A stretch of DNA of 64,000 bases. Origin: Cinclus cinclus (Eukaryota; Chordata; Aves; Passeriformes; Cinclidae). The translations under genes were made by a program, and so were the position numbers. The stretch lies in the NCBI RefSeq assembly GCF_963662255.1, contig NC_085050.1:22616131-22680130 (forward strand), given 5' to 3'. Under the pieces are notes generated by a model. It worked only from the letters and a program-made list of their open reading frames with translations. It had not been told where the DNA came from and did not search any database. Shown one piece after another: positions 1-13,062 of this stretch. Every line of letters starts with the position of its first letter. Position 1 is the stretch's first letter.

Positions 1-1190
1 CTGTTTATTCCCCAGGAATCTGATCATTTACCTACTCTGGGATAAATGCTTTTAAAGATCGTTTTAATTAGGAAAGAATCATGGGAAAAACTGCCAAAGG
101 AAACAAAGCTTTAAGTAAAAGGATAAATAAGACAAATAAAATCTTCATGTTATTTTGGAAAATTGAGCTCATTTGAATACCTGATATGGTATAGCAGTAT
201 GCCAGGTCAACTACCTAGGACAAGCCAAGTAAGCACAACGTATCTTAGAGACAGAAAGGACTCCAAGGAAGAAGAAAGGTATAGAAAAAAAAAAACAGCT
301 AAGCCACACTTCTAACACAATACTGCAGCAAACAACACCTTTTTGTTCGAAAAATGCATGGAATTATTAGAGAGGCAGTGTTTATGTTCAGCAATAAGCT
401 TACCAAAAAAAAGCCCTACCATACCTAGGGACAGTGTCCACTCTTACAAAATAAATATAATAAAACTCAAAGAGGGATTAAAGAAGACCTACTGAAATTC
501 TATTACTTAAAAACCATGTTTTACCAAAACAGATTTGGATTCAAGTCTGTTAATTCAATCACAGTTTCTTCACGAAGTACTGTGGCTAGTAAAGAACTCT
601 ACTCCAGAGACAAATACAGAAGGCAGAAGACAGAAGTTACAGCTTCAGCCCAGCTCAGACTGGCAGGAGAAGTACAGGCAACCACTGCAGCAAGTGACAG
701 TCAGTGTTTGTGTTGAGAAGTAAAAGACAAAACCCAAGAACTTTTTAGTCACCAACATACCATGCAAAGATTAGAAATAGAAGGTTATGTACCAGGAAAA
801 TAAAAATCCCTGTTTTCAAACCTGCAGCCAGCAGTCATTTTGAAGTATGCTAGCGAGCAGCTAAACTATATTAAAGGTACTTCCTTAACTTTCGCCCCTA
901 AATCTACAGAATTCTCTTAAGCAAGGAAGCATTACCTCATTAAACTATATGCCTATTTAAATCAACCTAAGCCACTACTCAACATCACCTCAGTTTTCAC
1001 CCTGCTCCTGACTTTACAATACTTGAGGCTAAACTTCTGAAGCATTTTTGGTAAGCACGTTTAAGGAGAACATAATTTGTCTTTCTCAATATTAGACTTT
1101 ATGGTCTAATTTGAGTCAAACAATCCATCCCACTGTATCAAAACCCTCCCCACTACAGGTGAACATATAATGATATATTTCTTCCATTAC

Positions 1191-1310
1191 CTGTCTCTGA
1201 AATATAAACAACAGGATCCTGCTTTAGAACTTTACCAAGTTTTGAAGTAGCTGCTTTTTTCTCAGGTGACTTCTTGGATTTTTTCACTGACTGCAACTCC
1301 TCTTCTGAAT
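1191..1310 (-). CDS. RFC1: RFC1 exon 4
   Basis: This 120-nt exon encodes DSEEELQSVKKSKKSPEKK and ends DPVVYISET. The acceptor is AACACAG and the donor is GTAATG. No further RFC1 exon was recognised between 1 and 1190, so exon 5 is expected beyond the left edge. Confidence 0.93.
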
Positions 1311-4300
1311 CTGTGTTTTGACCACAACATAAATGTAGATTTCCTCCACATACACACAGGCTTTAAGTAATAGATCACGTAACAGTTAACATGCGTTCAC
1401 ATCTGTTCAGCTGAGTGAGAAAAAGACTCCATATTCCTATCACATGGAAGGAAGGTCAGAGCACAGCTTCCCTTTTCATCCACCATATAAATGACTAAAT
1501 AAAAAGTTGCTCAGAATTCATTCTTGACAGTGTTTTTTTGTTTACATAACAATAAATACTTGGTTATTTTTTTTCAGTAAGCTGTATCTGTAAAGCAACC
1601 TTCAAAAATACCACAGCAATTTACTTAAAAAAAAAAAAATTCCCCAACAAAACAAACAAACAAAGATTCAAAAAGAACCACCCACAAAAATACTCAACAC
1701 CAAACCCACAAAAAATATAATATCATGCTGATGTATTCCAATAGGTGGAAAACTATTCCAAAACTAAGGAAAGGCAAAAAAAGAAATCAAGAGGTGGTAC
1801 TCTGATTTTTTTCAGGAGAACACTAGTGAATTACCACTCACATCACCAACCATTCTCCATATCCCAAAAGCTGTCGAGATGACAGATTTACACTACTGTG
1901 GATTATGGATCCCACAGGAATAAACAGGAGAAACTGAGGAAGCAGAGACAACTAGAAAGTGTTAGAGAGGGCTAATCTTCAGTCTATCTCTTTCCATGAT
2001 ACACAGAAACATATTGTAATTATATCTAAATAAAAGTGTGGCTATAGTCAATTGACTTAAGTACTGGCACCCTGCACAAAACAAAACCACTGTATCAACA
2101 CCACCACCAACACAGTTCTCCTTCCTGAAGAGCTTAGAGTACTATTTATATTTTTCTCTCCTACTACTAAAGGATTAGAACTTGCCAAATCTCCAAACAG
2201 GATCAGTACTTAAGGGTAGCAGCAGTATATTAATTTTGTACTCCTATTATTCCTCACTGCTGAACAGGAACTGTTTACAAAACTCAACCCACAAAAACTT
2301 TCAGGCGTACAATTTACCTAATCAACCTTGCATACTGATGTAAAAAATACAAAGGAATATTCAGAAACAACTGTGAATACTACCTGAATCATAGATTATC
2401 CTTCTCTTCTTCTTTGTCCGCTTTTGTTTGGAATCATCTTCACTGGGTGAATTATTCACCTAAGTGTAACAGTCCATTAGTTCAACCATTAAACAAATCC
2501 TCTCAGCTTTTAGTTAGACATACATTCAAATTTATGAGTTTCAAACAAATTCTAACAGAAATTACTTATTTTCCAATATTACATTTACAAATGGTCTTGT
2601 GCTAACTTCTGTGTGGGTGGGGGAAAGATGCAGCAAGAGAAAACAAGGAAAAATCTTCACTTTGAAAATACATAGTCAGAATACTTATTTAAGCAGCATC
2701 TTGCTTCTGAACTGTTATGTTTCACATTAAACATTTCTTCCAATTAGAAATTCTTCCACTCTTTAAGTTATTTTAAAACTAGCTTTAGCCATTGCTTTCT
2801 TTTTTATACAGCTCAGATGATTAACACATAAAGTAGTCTGAAACCAGAACCCAATCTAATTTTAATCTGCCATTTTAAAGAATTTGGTCTTTGCAGCAGG
2901 TTTAGAGAAGTGATCCCAACAAACACAATGTTCATGGTTTCCTGCACAGGTGTTAAAAAAACTGATCAGCAGGCACTACACCACAGACTTTTACCTCATT
3001 TGTAAACATTACACTTTAGGGTATGTCTACATCTACTGGGCTCAAACCTTGGGTTTATTAGACTAAAAATTACATTAGCAAACCTACTTACAGAACTGTG
3101 GCCATTAGTCAGAATAACTTCAAATATATCAGACTGTTCTTACACTAGCACTTAACTCTAACAACTTCTACCTACCTTTGTCCTACAAACCAAAATTTTT
3201 AAATTAGCAATTTTTTTCACCACCTACGAAGTTTTACTACTAGAAGTTAATTTTAAGTGGCAATTTTCTCCCATGCCTATAAAAACAACTGACACATAGT
3301 CTGCGATTTTAGTATATGAAAAGAACCATGACTTTAAAAAAATGCTAGATTCATGAACAATCCAGCATCAGAGAAACCAAATACTTCATAAATACGAAAA
3401 GACAAAAATAACCTTAGTCTCCTTTTCCCTTTTCTTCCCACTTGAGGGTCCTTCACCATTTTTAATTTTTTCACTCTTTTTCACAGTCTCACATTCTTGT
3501 CGCTTTCCAGGAGGTACAACACCAAAGAATTTCCGGATATCCTAGTAAAAGGGAAAAGAGATTTATAAATTTTCTGAAATACAGACAGCTCTTCACACTA
3601 CAAAATAGCAATGCACTGAAGTTATCTTCTCAGCAGCTCCATTACACTTATTGATTTTGAATTTTTTTTTACAGTACAGAAAATCAAGCACAAATAGTTA
3701 AAAGTAGCTCTCATACCACCTGACTCTAATCTTTGAATCGTTTAAAAAATTTATTTCTTCCTTAGTTGGGTATCTTCACCAATACATACCACAAGACAAA
3801 TTTCCAGTAATAATTAAATACAATGACTTAATGTATAATCAGGAATTTTTTTTCTGATTAGTTATAGCAAACCTAAACTAAAGTATTTCTATAGTTAAAA
3901 TCTTTAACACAGCTATGTAGTAGTGTCCCATGTAGAAAGAAAAAAAAGGAGCTTGAAACAGTGAAGTAATGGTACAGAGTGCATTCTCCACCATCTCATA
4001 CATTTTTAAGACAGTAACTTACACCTCACTAAAAAACTTGCTAATAAGAAACTTATAAAATATAAATAAAGAAAAATAACACCAAGATCTATTTTGTTAC
4101 CTTATTTTAGCACCTGACCACAATACAGCCATAACAAACTTTCAAAGCATGTAAAATCAGCAGCTGGAGCTTAAATCTTAGAAAATCACTACTGCACACA
4201 CAAAATCACACCTGTTAAAAGCAATCCAGTTTTATTAAAAGAAATTGAGTAAAGTGGTACCTGGCTGGTATCACTACCTCCACGGTTAGCAGCCATTTCA

Positions 4301-7300
4301 GAGAAAGAAAGTACCACCTGTGGCCTACACCTAAATTTACAGCAGGTAAAGGATGGGGCTCAGGACTCCACTGAACACAGCTGAGAGCTAATCCCTGTCA
4401 TGCAGTTCAGCTGGCACTTCTTCATTATTACAGGGAACCACAAGTAAAGCAGTACATTCTTAAAAAACTGACATCAAGTCTGATTGTTAACAAGGAGTCT
4501 TTGAGGCTCTTTTTCTAACAGTCAACTCCTATCAGTTTGGATTTAGGGCTTAAAACCAATGGAACATGTAATTTGAAAGCATAAACAAAAGATGGGACAT
4601 GTACAGGTTCATTTAGTGCCCTTGAAACAATTTTCTAGAATGGGAAATGTTGTTTCCTGTAGCAATTTAGGCTCTTCGTGTTTTAACTGCATATATTAAG
4701 TTGGATTCAGCAAATGGTAGACTGAAAATCATTCTTCCCCAATGTGACTTCACACTTTCCCATCCATGGAATTTACGCCTTGAAGCACAGATTTTCAACA
4801 CTATCTTACATATATTCCTACAATATAAATGCAGTACTATATAAACTCTGAAATTTTGACTGCCAACACCTATAAATCTGAAGAGACCATCTATTTAAAA
4901 AGTCTCCAAGTAGACATTTGGACTTAACTACTCAATTATACTCATTTTTAATGACTTCTTTTCAGGCTTAAGGTAACAGAGGCAAGAGAAAAACAAGCCT
5001 CAGTGGATCTTTTATGTAGTAAAATAATTTAAATACTTAATACAACACTGCAAAACAAAGTTATTTTAAAGTTCTCCTTTTTTTAGTAGTCGTTACTTTA
5101 AAACTAAAAAAATGAGGATTTAATTTTAGATCAATAGTAAGGAGTAAGGCTCTATTCATTCTACTGTTTTCAGTAAAATCCGTTAACTGAGGTGCTCTGC
5201 AAATCTATCTTGCTCTGCCAACCTCTATATGCTACCTGGAAATTGTTACATGAGGGAACATAAATATATTCCAAAATTACAGTCATCAAGCTTGTACACC
5301 TTAAAAGTGGTAGCAGGGAATATGTATTACATCGGTTAGCTCAGCTTTTAAAACCATATGTCTGCTTTAATTTATTTCTAAAGCTTTTCAGTAGGCTTCT
5401 CCAAAGGCTTTCTAGCAAGATTTATTAATCACTCTTTCCTCTAACTTAATCTTGAGTTTGGATTTCAGTTTTGGAATCAGTTTTAAAGTGCACATAATTC
5501 TGGCAGAAGCTTTGCAGAACCTTTTGGTGTTTTGAGAATAGGCAATAATACTAGAATTCTTTAAGATTTATACAAGGTTTATGAAATGCAAACTTAAGAT
5601 ACACAGCCTTAAGCTACAAAGGAAGATTGACATCTGTGCACAGCCTTCTTCAATATTTCCCTATAAATTCACCAGTCTTCTCTAGCTATCCTGCTCCTCA
5701 GAGGAAAAGGTAATGTTGCTGACATAACACATTGAACAGAGAATTGCTTGGGAGAAAAGGAGAAAACTATGCCTCAGGGCAACAATAAAGTTACTTTTCA
5801 GTGAAGCTTTTATCCAGTCATCATGAAACAGATTTTTCATGCTTTTTACAAAGGCATGCCAGATAAAGTATTAATTCACTGCATAACTAATTGCAGAAAT
5901 CAAGCCACCTAAGTATATCATACAAGCTTAGATCCCAGACAGGACCACTTTCCTCCATCCTGGGCTTATCTATTTAACATACTCTGGCTGACTTTCCTGT
6001 TGGAATATTATGCCATCCATACATATACAGGACTAACAGGTGGAAAATCTGTATGTTCAGCTTCTATCTATGCTCATTCCAACAAAAAAAAAGGCTGGAA
6101 CTGTCAAGTTTCCTTCCAGAACATGCCCCCAAAAACCACAGCAATGTGCCCTGTGTATCCTGGAGATACTCACCAGCATGGCTGTTCATTTGCCTATAAG
6201 GCTAAAATTAAAATAGGCCAGGCTATTTTGGTGTGGGTCCCGAGGGCTGCTTCAGCAGCAGCACCAGCAAGGAATAACTTTGAGCAGTTCCACCTAGGTA
6301 GGAGCTGTAACTAAGAATGTCTAATCACTCTCACTCAGTTAGGGAGGCAATTGATGCATAGCATCCGAAAGGCCTAAAAAGCTGGCTCTTGCTCAGCTAT
6401 CTTGGAGTTTTATGGCTGTACCATCTAGTCCTTGCCTGTTCTGATGCTGCTTCAAATTCTCCATCTTACACTGTAACAGAAGACCACAGTAATTAATCAT
6501 GCCAGGTTGCAAGTTTTCTCTTGAAAGATTTGTATATTTGTTTTATTGGGGAGAGTAACACAAACAGAAACTGAAACTCATTTCTTAGGTAGTACAAGTC
6601 TGGTAACTCAAAGAGTGTTTCTGCAAGACTAGCGTTGAGTAAGTCAGAATATTTTCCAAAGTAACATCATAGAATCCAGTCTGCACCTCAAAATACAAGA
6701 TACAAAACTGAACTTCACCAGCCTAGCTCAATGACTGCAGTAGAAAGTAATGCACCTTACTTCAGGTACTCTGCAACTCAATGAGGACATTACATCAAAA
6801 CAATTATGTTTCTTTCCAGTCTGCCTATTTCAGTGCAAGCTTTCCTTATGTATCAGTCTGACACTTGGCACTTCCAGAACAACTGCACTAACTAAAGTCA
6901 GATTTATGCTATCATTTCAGTGAAACCAGTAATACCTGCTTGGCTAACTACACTTAATGAAGAGTTACTGATAGTGGCAACTGCAGCAGTTTTGTCAAGC
7001 AGTTCTAAGGGTGTCACAGCTGATGCTCCAGCTCTAGCCATGAGTGTCCCTCTCAGTAAGAGGAGACTCAAGATATCCCTACCCCTGGGCATTCATTCCC
7101 TCAGGTGTACCACTGCAGCTCACCGCTTGGGAACCGGGTCATGGCCGCTAATCTGGGTGAAAAAATAAATCCTAATACAAATCAGTCTGTTGTGTAACTC
7201 TGAACACAACAGTTCAGCACAGCTGAGAATATGCTGCAGAATCAAGCTACCAGGAGCTACTTAAGACTTGGCACTACACGAGAAAAGTTTGGAAGGGTGT

Positions 7301-8606
7301 GATATTCACTTGCAATATGCTCATGCTGTCACTGCATAAGCAGCACAGGCTGCACCATTACCAACATCACTGTACTTCTGCCTCTATTGCCACAGCTGCA
7401 GCAGAGATGGTTGTGCAGCCACTTCAGCACTTAAAAGGGAATGGGATGAGGCAACTTCTACACTCCCCAAAACGACTGTTGCCTTTGTCCCTTCTAGGAC
7501 AGGGCCAGACACTGTGAGATGGGTGACATTCAGAAGATCACCCAGGGGGAGAATGTCATTGTCCCAGGAAGGTGGGAAAAGAGGAAGCAAGCCTTCCAAG
7601 AAGATCCATTTTCTAAAAAGGTGATAGCAGGGACAGAGGAGAGGCAAATTTGTCCTCCTACATAAATCTGAAGTCATCAGCCAGCCCAAAACAAACCATG
7701 AAAATATCAGTTTAATAGCACTAGGAGTCTTAGTGCTGGTAGAACTCTGTCAGTACAGCAGAAGATTCAGATTGTATCACCCCCACTGCAGAGCATCAGG
7801 TGTAAGCTATAAACAAGCTTAAACTCTTTGGAGAGTCCAAAACTGGAGTTGCACCTTAATTTGCAAAATGACATCTGTAGTTAAAACCAGTAAAAGATGT
7901 GCACAGGGACTCCATCTGAATAAAAGCAAACCTAGATCTGGGGCAGAAATGAAAAGGGGATAGCATCTTACGATGACTGCACAGGTGAGCAGCACTTTGG
8001 AAAGCACAGGAACACGCATATGTTCATATCGAAAATCTCTTTTCATCCTACTGAGGGTTGTTGTATATCGTTATCTATAAACAACTGTCTAGTTCCAGAC
8101 TTTCAAGTTGTTGGCTTTTTTCCCCCCATCGAATTGTTTCTCTGCAAATACTGCGCACCCTCCAGCTCGGCATCAGAAACGCCTCGTGTGTGCCCCTGCT
8201 GAAATTAATGGAAGAGATAACATTCCAGCACATCCCGTTTACAGAAGGTTTGCTCCTTCTGTAAATGCGCGTTCCTTCCCCGGAGGAGCTCACAGTCCGC
8301 GCCCTCCTCCCCACCCGCCTTCGGGAGGAAGGGAGACTGGAGAGGCTTAGTCGCACCCCCCTCCGGGCAAGGGCATTTCCTCGGGTACGGGTTCGCGTTC
8401 CTGGCACGCGTGGGAAGCCTGGGCCCCTGCGGGCGGGAGCGCGGCCTCACCGAGCGGGGCTGCGCGCCCGGGGCCGCCCGCGGGGCTCGCTCAGCCCGCG
8501 CCGGGGCCCGCCGGGCCCCGCAGCCGCCCCCGGCCCCCGGCCTGCGGGACCCTGCGCGCCGCCCCCGCCCCGCGCACCCCCGGCCCGGCGGGGAGGCCCT
8601 CACCAT
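1191..8606 (-). CDS. RFC1: Replication factor C subunit 1, N-terminal part (gene runs off the left edge)
   Basis: RFC1 is the large subunit of replication factor C, the nuclear AAA+ clamp loader that opens PCNA and places it on primer-template DNA. Four coding pieces are visible on the minus strand: 8604-8606, 3413-3541, 2384-2459 and 1191-1310, giving 109 codons plus one base. The order is start Met, then DIRKFFGVVPPGKRQ, a Lys/Glu-rich stretch, VNNSPSEDDSKQKR, KKKRRIIYDS, and QDPVVYISET. This matches the start of vertebrate RFC1. The IRKFF motif at residues 3-7 is the conserved PCNA-binding/replication-factory signal. All junctions are GT-AG and the phases agree (0, 0, 1, 1). The BRCT domain, AAA+ domain and C-terminus lie outside the window. 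The gene is divergent from KLB and has a CpG-island promoter with an E2F-like site. Confidence 0.95.
2384..2459 (-). CDS. RFC1: RFC1 exon 3
   Basis: This 76-nt exon encodes VNNSPSEDDS followed by KQKRTKKKRRIIYDS, a basic cluster that resembles a nuclear localisation signal. The donor is GTAGTA. It leaves one base for the next codon. Confidence 0.93.
3413..3541 (-). CDS. RFC1: RFC1 exon 2
   Basis: This exon has 43 codons, in phase 0 at both ends. The acceptor is TTTTACTAG and the donor is GTTATT. It starts DIRKFFGVVPPGK, the PCNA-interacting N-terminus, and continues as a Lys/Glu-rich segment ending EKETK. Confidence 0.95.
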
Positions 8607-8700
8607 GGCGGCGGCGCGGTCCCTGTGCCTAGCGGGACGCTCCCGGCTCCATGCTCCCGCCTTCGCGCCAACTCCCGCGGCCCGGCGCGCGGCGCTGCCG
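8604..8700 (-). CDS. RFC1: RFC1 exon 1 (5' UTR plus start codon only; outer edge approximate)
   Basis: The start ATG is at 8606-8604 in a strong context (GCCGCCATGG) and is followed at once by the splice donor GTGAGG. This exon therefore codes for methionine only, and exon 2 opens in phase 0 with GAT (Asp2). The upper boundary (transcription start) was not determined. Confidence 0.85.
8662..8671 (-). promoter_or_regulatory. E2F-like site
   Basis: TTGGCGCGAA on the minus strand lies 56 bp upstream of the RFC1 start codon. It fits the E2F consensus TTTSSCGC closely. E2F control is usual for S-phase replication genes. The match is direct; occupancy is inferred. Confidence 0.5.
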
Positions 8701-9070
8701 TCACGGCCGCGACGGGCGGGGCTGTGGGGAGGCCGGGGCGTGCCCCGGGCCGGGGCCGAGGGTGCTGGCGGAGCCCGGCCGGCCCCGGCCCGCTGGCGGC
8801 CCCGTGGGAGCCGGCCCCGTGCCCGTTGGTGTACGGGCGGCAGCGGCCCCCTGCGTGCGGCGGGGGTTGAGCCGCTCCCGCGGCCTCGGGCGCTGCCCCG
8901 GCGGGAACGGGAGCGCCGCTCAAAATGGAGCCGCGCGGGCTCGGGCAGCTCAGGCAGAGCGGGACCGCTGGGTGGAAACAGACGGGAAAGCAGTGCCAGT
9001 CCTCCATGGCTTCTGTCCCTTTATAGGGCACTGAGGCAACTATAGCACCCGAGCTAGGCGGGCAGCCAGG

Positions 9071-12000
9071 CCCGGGTCAGCGCGGCACTGGAAGGCATTT
9101 CCCGGTGGTACACATGTGCTAGTCCCTCCTTCCAGCCTGTCGGAGCTCTCCTTCCTCTAATGGTGTTTCCTCCCGTGCGCTAAGGCTGCGGAGAGTTCGG
9201 AGTTTAGGAGTGCAAGAGAAACCGGGGCATTAATTAACGCTGTGTCTTCCGCTTAGTTTAATAACTAATTTCTAATGAAATCTGTATTTTCTTCCACTGA
9301 ACACGCTTGCTGAATGCTGGAAGGGGATAAACTTGGTCAAGCCAAATAAAAACGGCTCCACTCAAATTTTAGATTGTCAGCCTACTGAATTGCTAATTAT
9401 TGGCGGACTTGGAGAAGAATGGCGAAGACAAACTGAATTTGTGACATTACAAATACCGCCAGGGATTTAGGACATCCTTCATCTAACAAAAATAACCAGA
9501 GTACAAGCTCCATTTGTGCTTGTCTCATACTGCAATCCCTACTGCTGTCACTTGTGTTCCCTCTGTGCTCACTGTCTGCTTGGTCTCATCCCAGACAGTT
9601 ACTAATGATACCTATTACCATTCCTGTTTTATTCCTGAAATTGGACTTTAAGTAACTGTAAGGTCCTGTTTGTACAGAAACTGCTACCATTCTTTTATGA
9701 GCACACATGATTATGTGGGCCTGTGTATTTTCAGCATTAGCATAGCTTTTGAATTTGGGTTTCTGCATAAGGAACACAGTGAGCAAATAAACACAGACCC
9801 GCAGCACAAGCTGTCCTTTTTGGCCTGTTTTGCCAAGTTATTCCATATGCACTCAACATAATGGCTATGCAAACAAAAGTGATACTGCTTTAGAAAAACA
9901 TCTCCAGTGATAAGTTTGTATTTACATATTTAATTCTCATTATGTAACTTTGAAAGCTGTGTGCATTCTCGACACCAGAGCTAAACATCAGTTAAAATGG
10001 CTGACATTTTTAAGAGCCAAACTGTTCAAATAAAGCTAAAGGAGTTATTGCGGGTGGTTATCTCTGTTTGTAGTTGATAAAGCTACCCAGAGTAACATCC
10101 AGCAGAGAAGTACCTGTCTGTGGGTTTGTGACATCATGTTTCTTGGAAGGCAAGTGTTTAACCCTTTATGGAGACATCAGACTGAACACCTGGAATGAAT
10201 TCACTCCTGGGTATGATGGGAGACGCAGGATACCTCTGTTCCTATGTACATACCCATGGAACCGGTGGAAGTGGGAAAAAAGTTGCTCCACCACAGGAAA
10301 GAAAACTGAATGCTCATTGTATTATGACGTGCTTTGCAAGATAAAATGAAGGCAGAATCCCGTCTGAGTCCATAATTGATCATGGGTCATCTTTTAAAGG
10401 CCTATTACCCAAATAAAATTGCAGCTTTTAAAAAAGTAGCTAAAATACACTTGATGTCACCACTCTGTTTACAATTGTGAAAAATAATTACTCAAAATTA
10501 GTATTGCTTTCTACGTTTCTGCAACTCACAGACTATTTGGCTTTTTATGTTGGGGTTTTTTCCCAAAATATATTTTAAAAAGTGAGGTATTAAATCTTGA
10601 ACTTGAGGTTTTTTCCTGTATGTAATAAGTTAAATTGTACTGTTAATATTATTAGTGAAGGCTTTGTCTTGCTTACTGAGAGGAGGTTTTTATTAAGAAA
10701 ATTACGTTTTCTTATCTTGAGAAATAAAAAATAGCCTGTTTTCTTTTTGTTAATGTCTTGCTTATTTTCTCATTTTTGTATATTGCTATGTTGATACTTT
10801 TTTGGAATTGAAACCAACTTTTGAAGTGAAATTTCAGGTTAAATTCTAATTTTTTTGCAGTAATAATGGGCATTAAAATACTAATTTACTAGATTGTAGT
10901 CTCTGTTTTGGAAGAATCCCATAAGAAATATTTTTCTTATTAGACTCTCTAGTAAAGAAAATAAAATTTTTCTGGCACTGTAGAAGCAGAAATTAGCATT
11001 TTGTCACAGATGAAAATTTACAAAAAGTCTCCATAAGGTTGTGGTGTAGTTTCTGTTTACATTAGGCTTTCTATAGTATCCATCACAATTATGTGTCTTT
11101 AGAAAAGACTTGATCCCATCTCAAACAGTTTCTGCTGTATAAGGTAAAGATAAGGGATTTGCATGACGCTGTTGGGGGCAGTTACCTAAGTTCCTTCTTT
11201 GAGCACCTAACACTAGTAGATCTGAGCAGCTGATGTTAATGTAAACATTCTTCTTCTCCTGAGTGAACTTTGTCTTTAGGTCTTTTTCTTCATTTACATA
11301 TCTAGGCAGAATGAATATGACAACTTGGATACTCAGTCTAATATTCAAAGCTCTATTTTTTTCAACTAATACGCTCGGCATTTCTGTAGATCAAACCCTG
11401 GATTTTCAAGCCAAACCCCAAAACAAGGAGATACATCTTCAAGAGTCAAGGGAAAAATTGTTTTCTTCATTTGAATCACATGCCGTGGTAAAGGCAAAGA
11501 AGAAAAGGAAAACTGATAAGTAAGAATCATTAGATTTCCTCAGTACTGAATCTGTATCAGCAAGTGCCCTGCTTCTCCCAGTCTCGATTCATTTTGAAAC
11601 CAGATTGATCAGGTGCGTGGACAGAGGCAGGAAATCCCACTGTGCAGCATCATACTGTATGATGTCCTCATACAGCATCAGGGTTGGAGCCCGTCCTGCC
11701 TCTGCCACTTGAGCCACTGGAATCATTAATTCTCTTCCCTTCCTTTCACACCCTCACTTCTCAATAGCCCCTGATCACATCTCACTCTTCTGTGCTGTTT
11801 GCTTTCCAAATTAACAACAGTCACAGTATTTCCCTTTTCTCAGGTAATGAAATCCTCCTTCCAAATTCAAGTCATTACATGATTCCCATCAGTTAAACTG
11901 CTTCCTCTTTAATTTCATTAAACAGTTTAATGAAACAAACAGTTATATATGACCAAGCAGTAAGAAACGGGATTCACAGAGGCTTGAAACATTGTAACAC

Positions 12001-12939
12001 TTTCAAACCATGATTACAGCATGCTCCCAGTCATGTCAATGATAAGAAGTACAGTTCATAACCTTATACAGACCAAGCATCTGCGAGCCCCAGTCTCTGC
12101 TGCACCTTACACGTGTCTGTGTAATAACTAGCAAACACATTTTAAATGCAGTTCCACAGAACAAAAAAAGGAACATGTCACTGTGTACTGTAAACCAACT
12201 TTGTGCAATCCCTGTCTGCTCCTCTTGTTCCCAAGCTGCCTGTGTGTGGTAGGATCTCGGCTGAGAAATGTAGATCAGTCACTGCAAATTTGCTCTATAA
12301 ATATTTGCTATACTGACGCTCCAGCTGTGTATATGAATTGTTAAATTAATCAATACAGAAACACCATCTTCCAGGGCTAATTATCTTTGCTAATTGTGTT
12401 TATTTGAAGAAATCTAGGAAAATTGTGTAAAGACTGGAACAGTCCCCTCTTGATTTTGTACTGCTGCTGTGTGTAGTGCTGTATAGAACACTTTTATATA
12501 GGATAGATAAATGGTTGCGTGTGTTTGAAAGAAATATTGACTTGCTTTGTGATTTTATGTAGTTAGCTGGATGTGTGTATATCTCTTGTTCACAACAAAA
12601 TCAAGTCCAGAAGAGTTTTTCAGCACAAGTAGGTTGGTTGAGCAGGGTAGGACTGAGGAATCATCCACTGCCCTTCCAGCCATCCAATTACACAGATAGG
12701 ATAAATCTCCTTTAAATTGGTGATTATGTAGTGTGAATTGAATTAATATTTCCTCGAAATACAGCTCCAGAAGAAATAAAGGATGTGATAGCTTCTAGAC
12801 CCTCTGTCACCTATTTTATCTTGCCAGAATGACTGACCTTTAAATGATGATAAATCAGTTCCTAGAATTTCTGTTTTTCAGGCAGCCTGCAGTAAGAAGC
12901 CAGGTAGGTGTCTCAGTGGTCATACAGAGGCCACCTCCC
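9071..12939. other. RFC1-KLB intergenic region
   Basis: About 3.9 kb of mostly AT-rich DNA separates two divergent genes. It has scattered poly-T and poly-A runs and a TATAAATA at 12296-12303. No coding exon, RNA gene or clear repeat was recognised. Confidence 0.7.
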
Positions 12940-12945
12940 TATAAA
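12940..12945 (+). promoter_or_regulatory. Candidate TATA box of KLB
   Basis: CCTATAAATT lies about 120 bp upstream of the first conserved KLB ATG (13063) and would put transcription start near 12970. There is no CpG island here, which fits a tissue-restricted promoter. The only support is position and motif. Confidence 0.35.
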
Positions 12946-13062
12946 TTACATCGTTCTCTGACCTGTTCTACATCTCACAGTTCAGGCTAATCATTGACAG
13001 GACTTTTACAATCACAAGCTTTTAGTGAAGCTTTGATAAGACACTCCAGCAGCTTGTGGCAA

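Larger units (their letters stand above)
1..8603 (-). other. RFC1 introns in this window
   Basis: The non-coding stretches are 1-1190 (intron 4, incomplete), 1311-2383 (intron 3), 2460-3412 (intron 2) and 3542-8603 (intron 1, about 5.1 kb). They are AT-rich with short A and T runs. I recognised no RNA gene and no clear transposable element in them. Open frames near 6.9-7.7 kb show no recognisable protein. Confidence 0.8.
8270..9070. promoter_or_regulatory. CpG-island promoter of RFC1
   Basis: The sequence changes abruptly from AT-rich to very GC- and CpG-rich at about 8.27 kb and back at about 9.07 kb, centred on the RFC1 first exon. There is no TATA box close to the start codon. Long open frames on both strands here follow from the base composition and are not genes. 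Confidence 0.85.

Noticed and set aside
6904..7689. Moderate open frames on both strands in RFC1 intron 1
   Set aside because: No recognisable domain, no homology I can name, and frames on both strands; most likely chance.
8205..9045. Long open frames on both strands (up to 211 codons) in GC-rich DNA
   Set aside because: They overlap on opposite strands across the RFC1 CpG island, are Arg/Pro/Ala/Gly-rich and match no family. They follow from low stop-codon frequency in GC-rich DNA.
12296..12303. TATAAATA as the KLB TATA box
   Set aside because: It is about 770 bp upstream of the first KLB ATG; the TATAAA at 12940 is better placed, although neither is proven.
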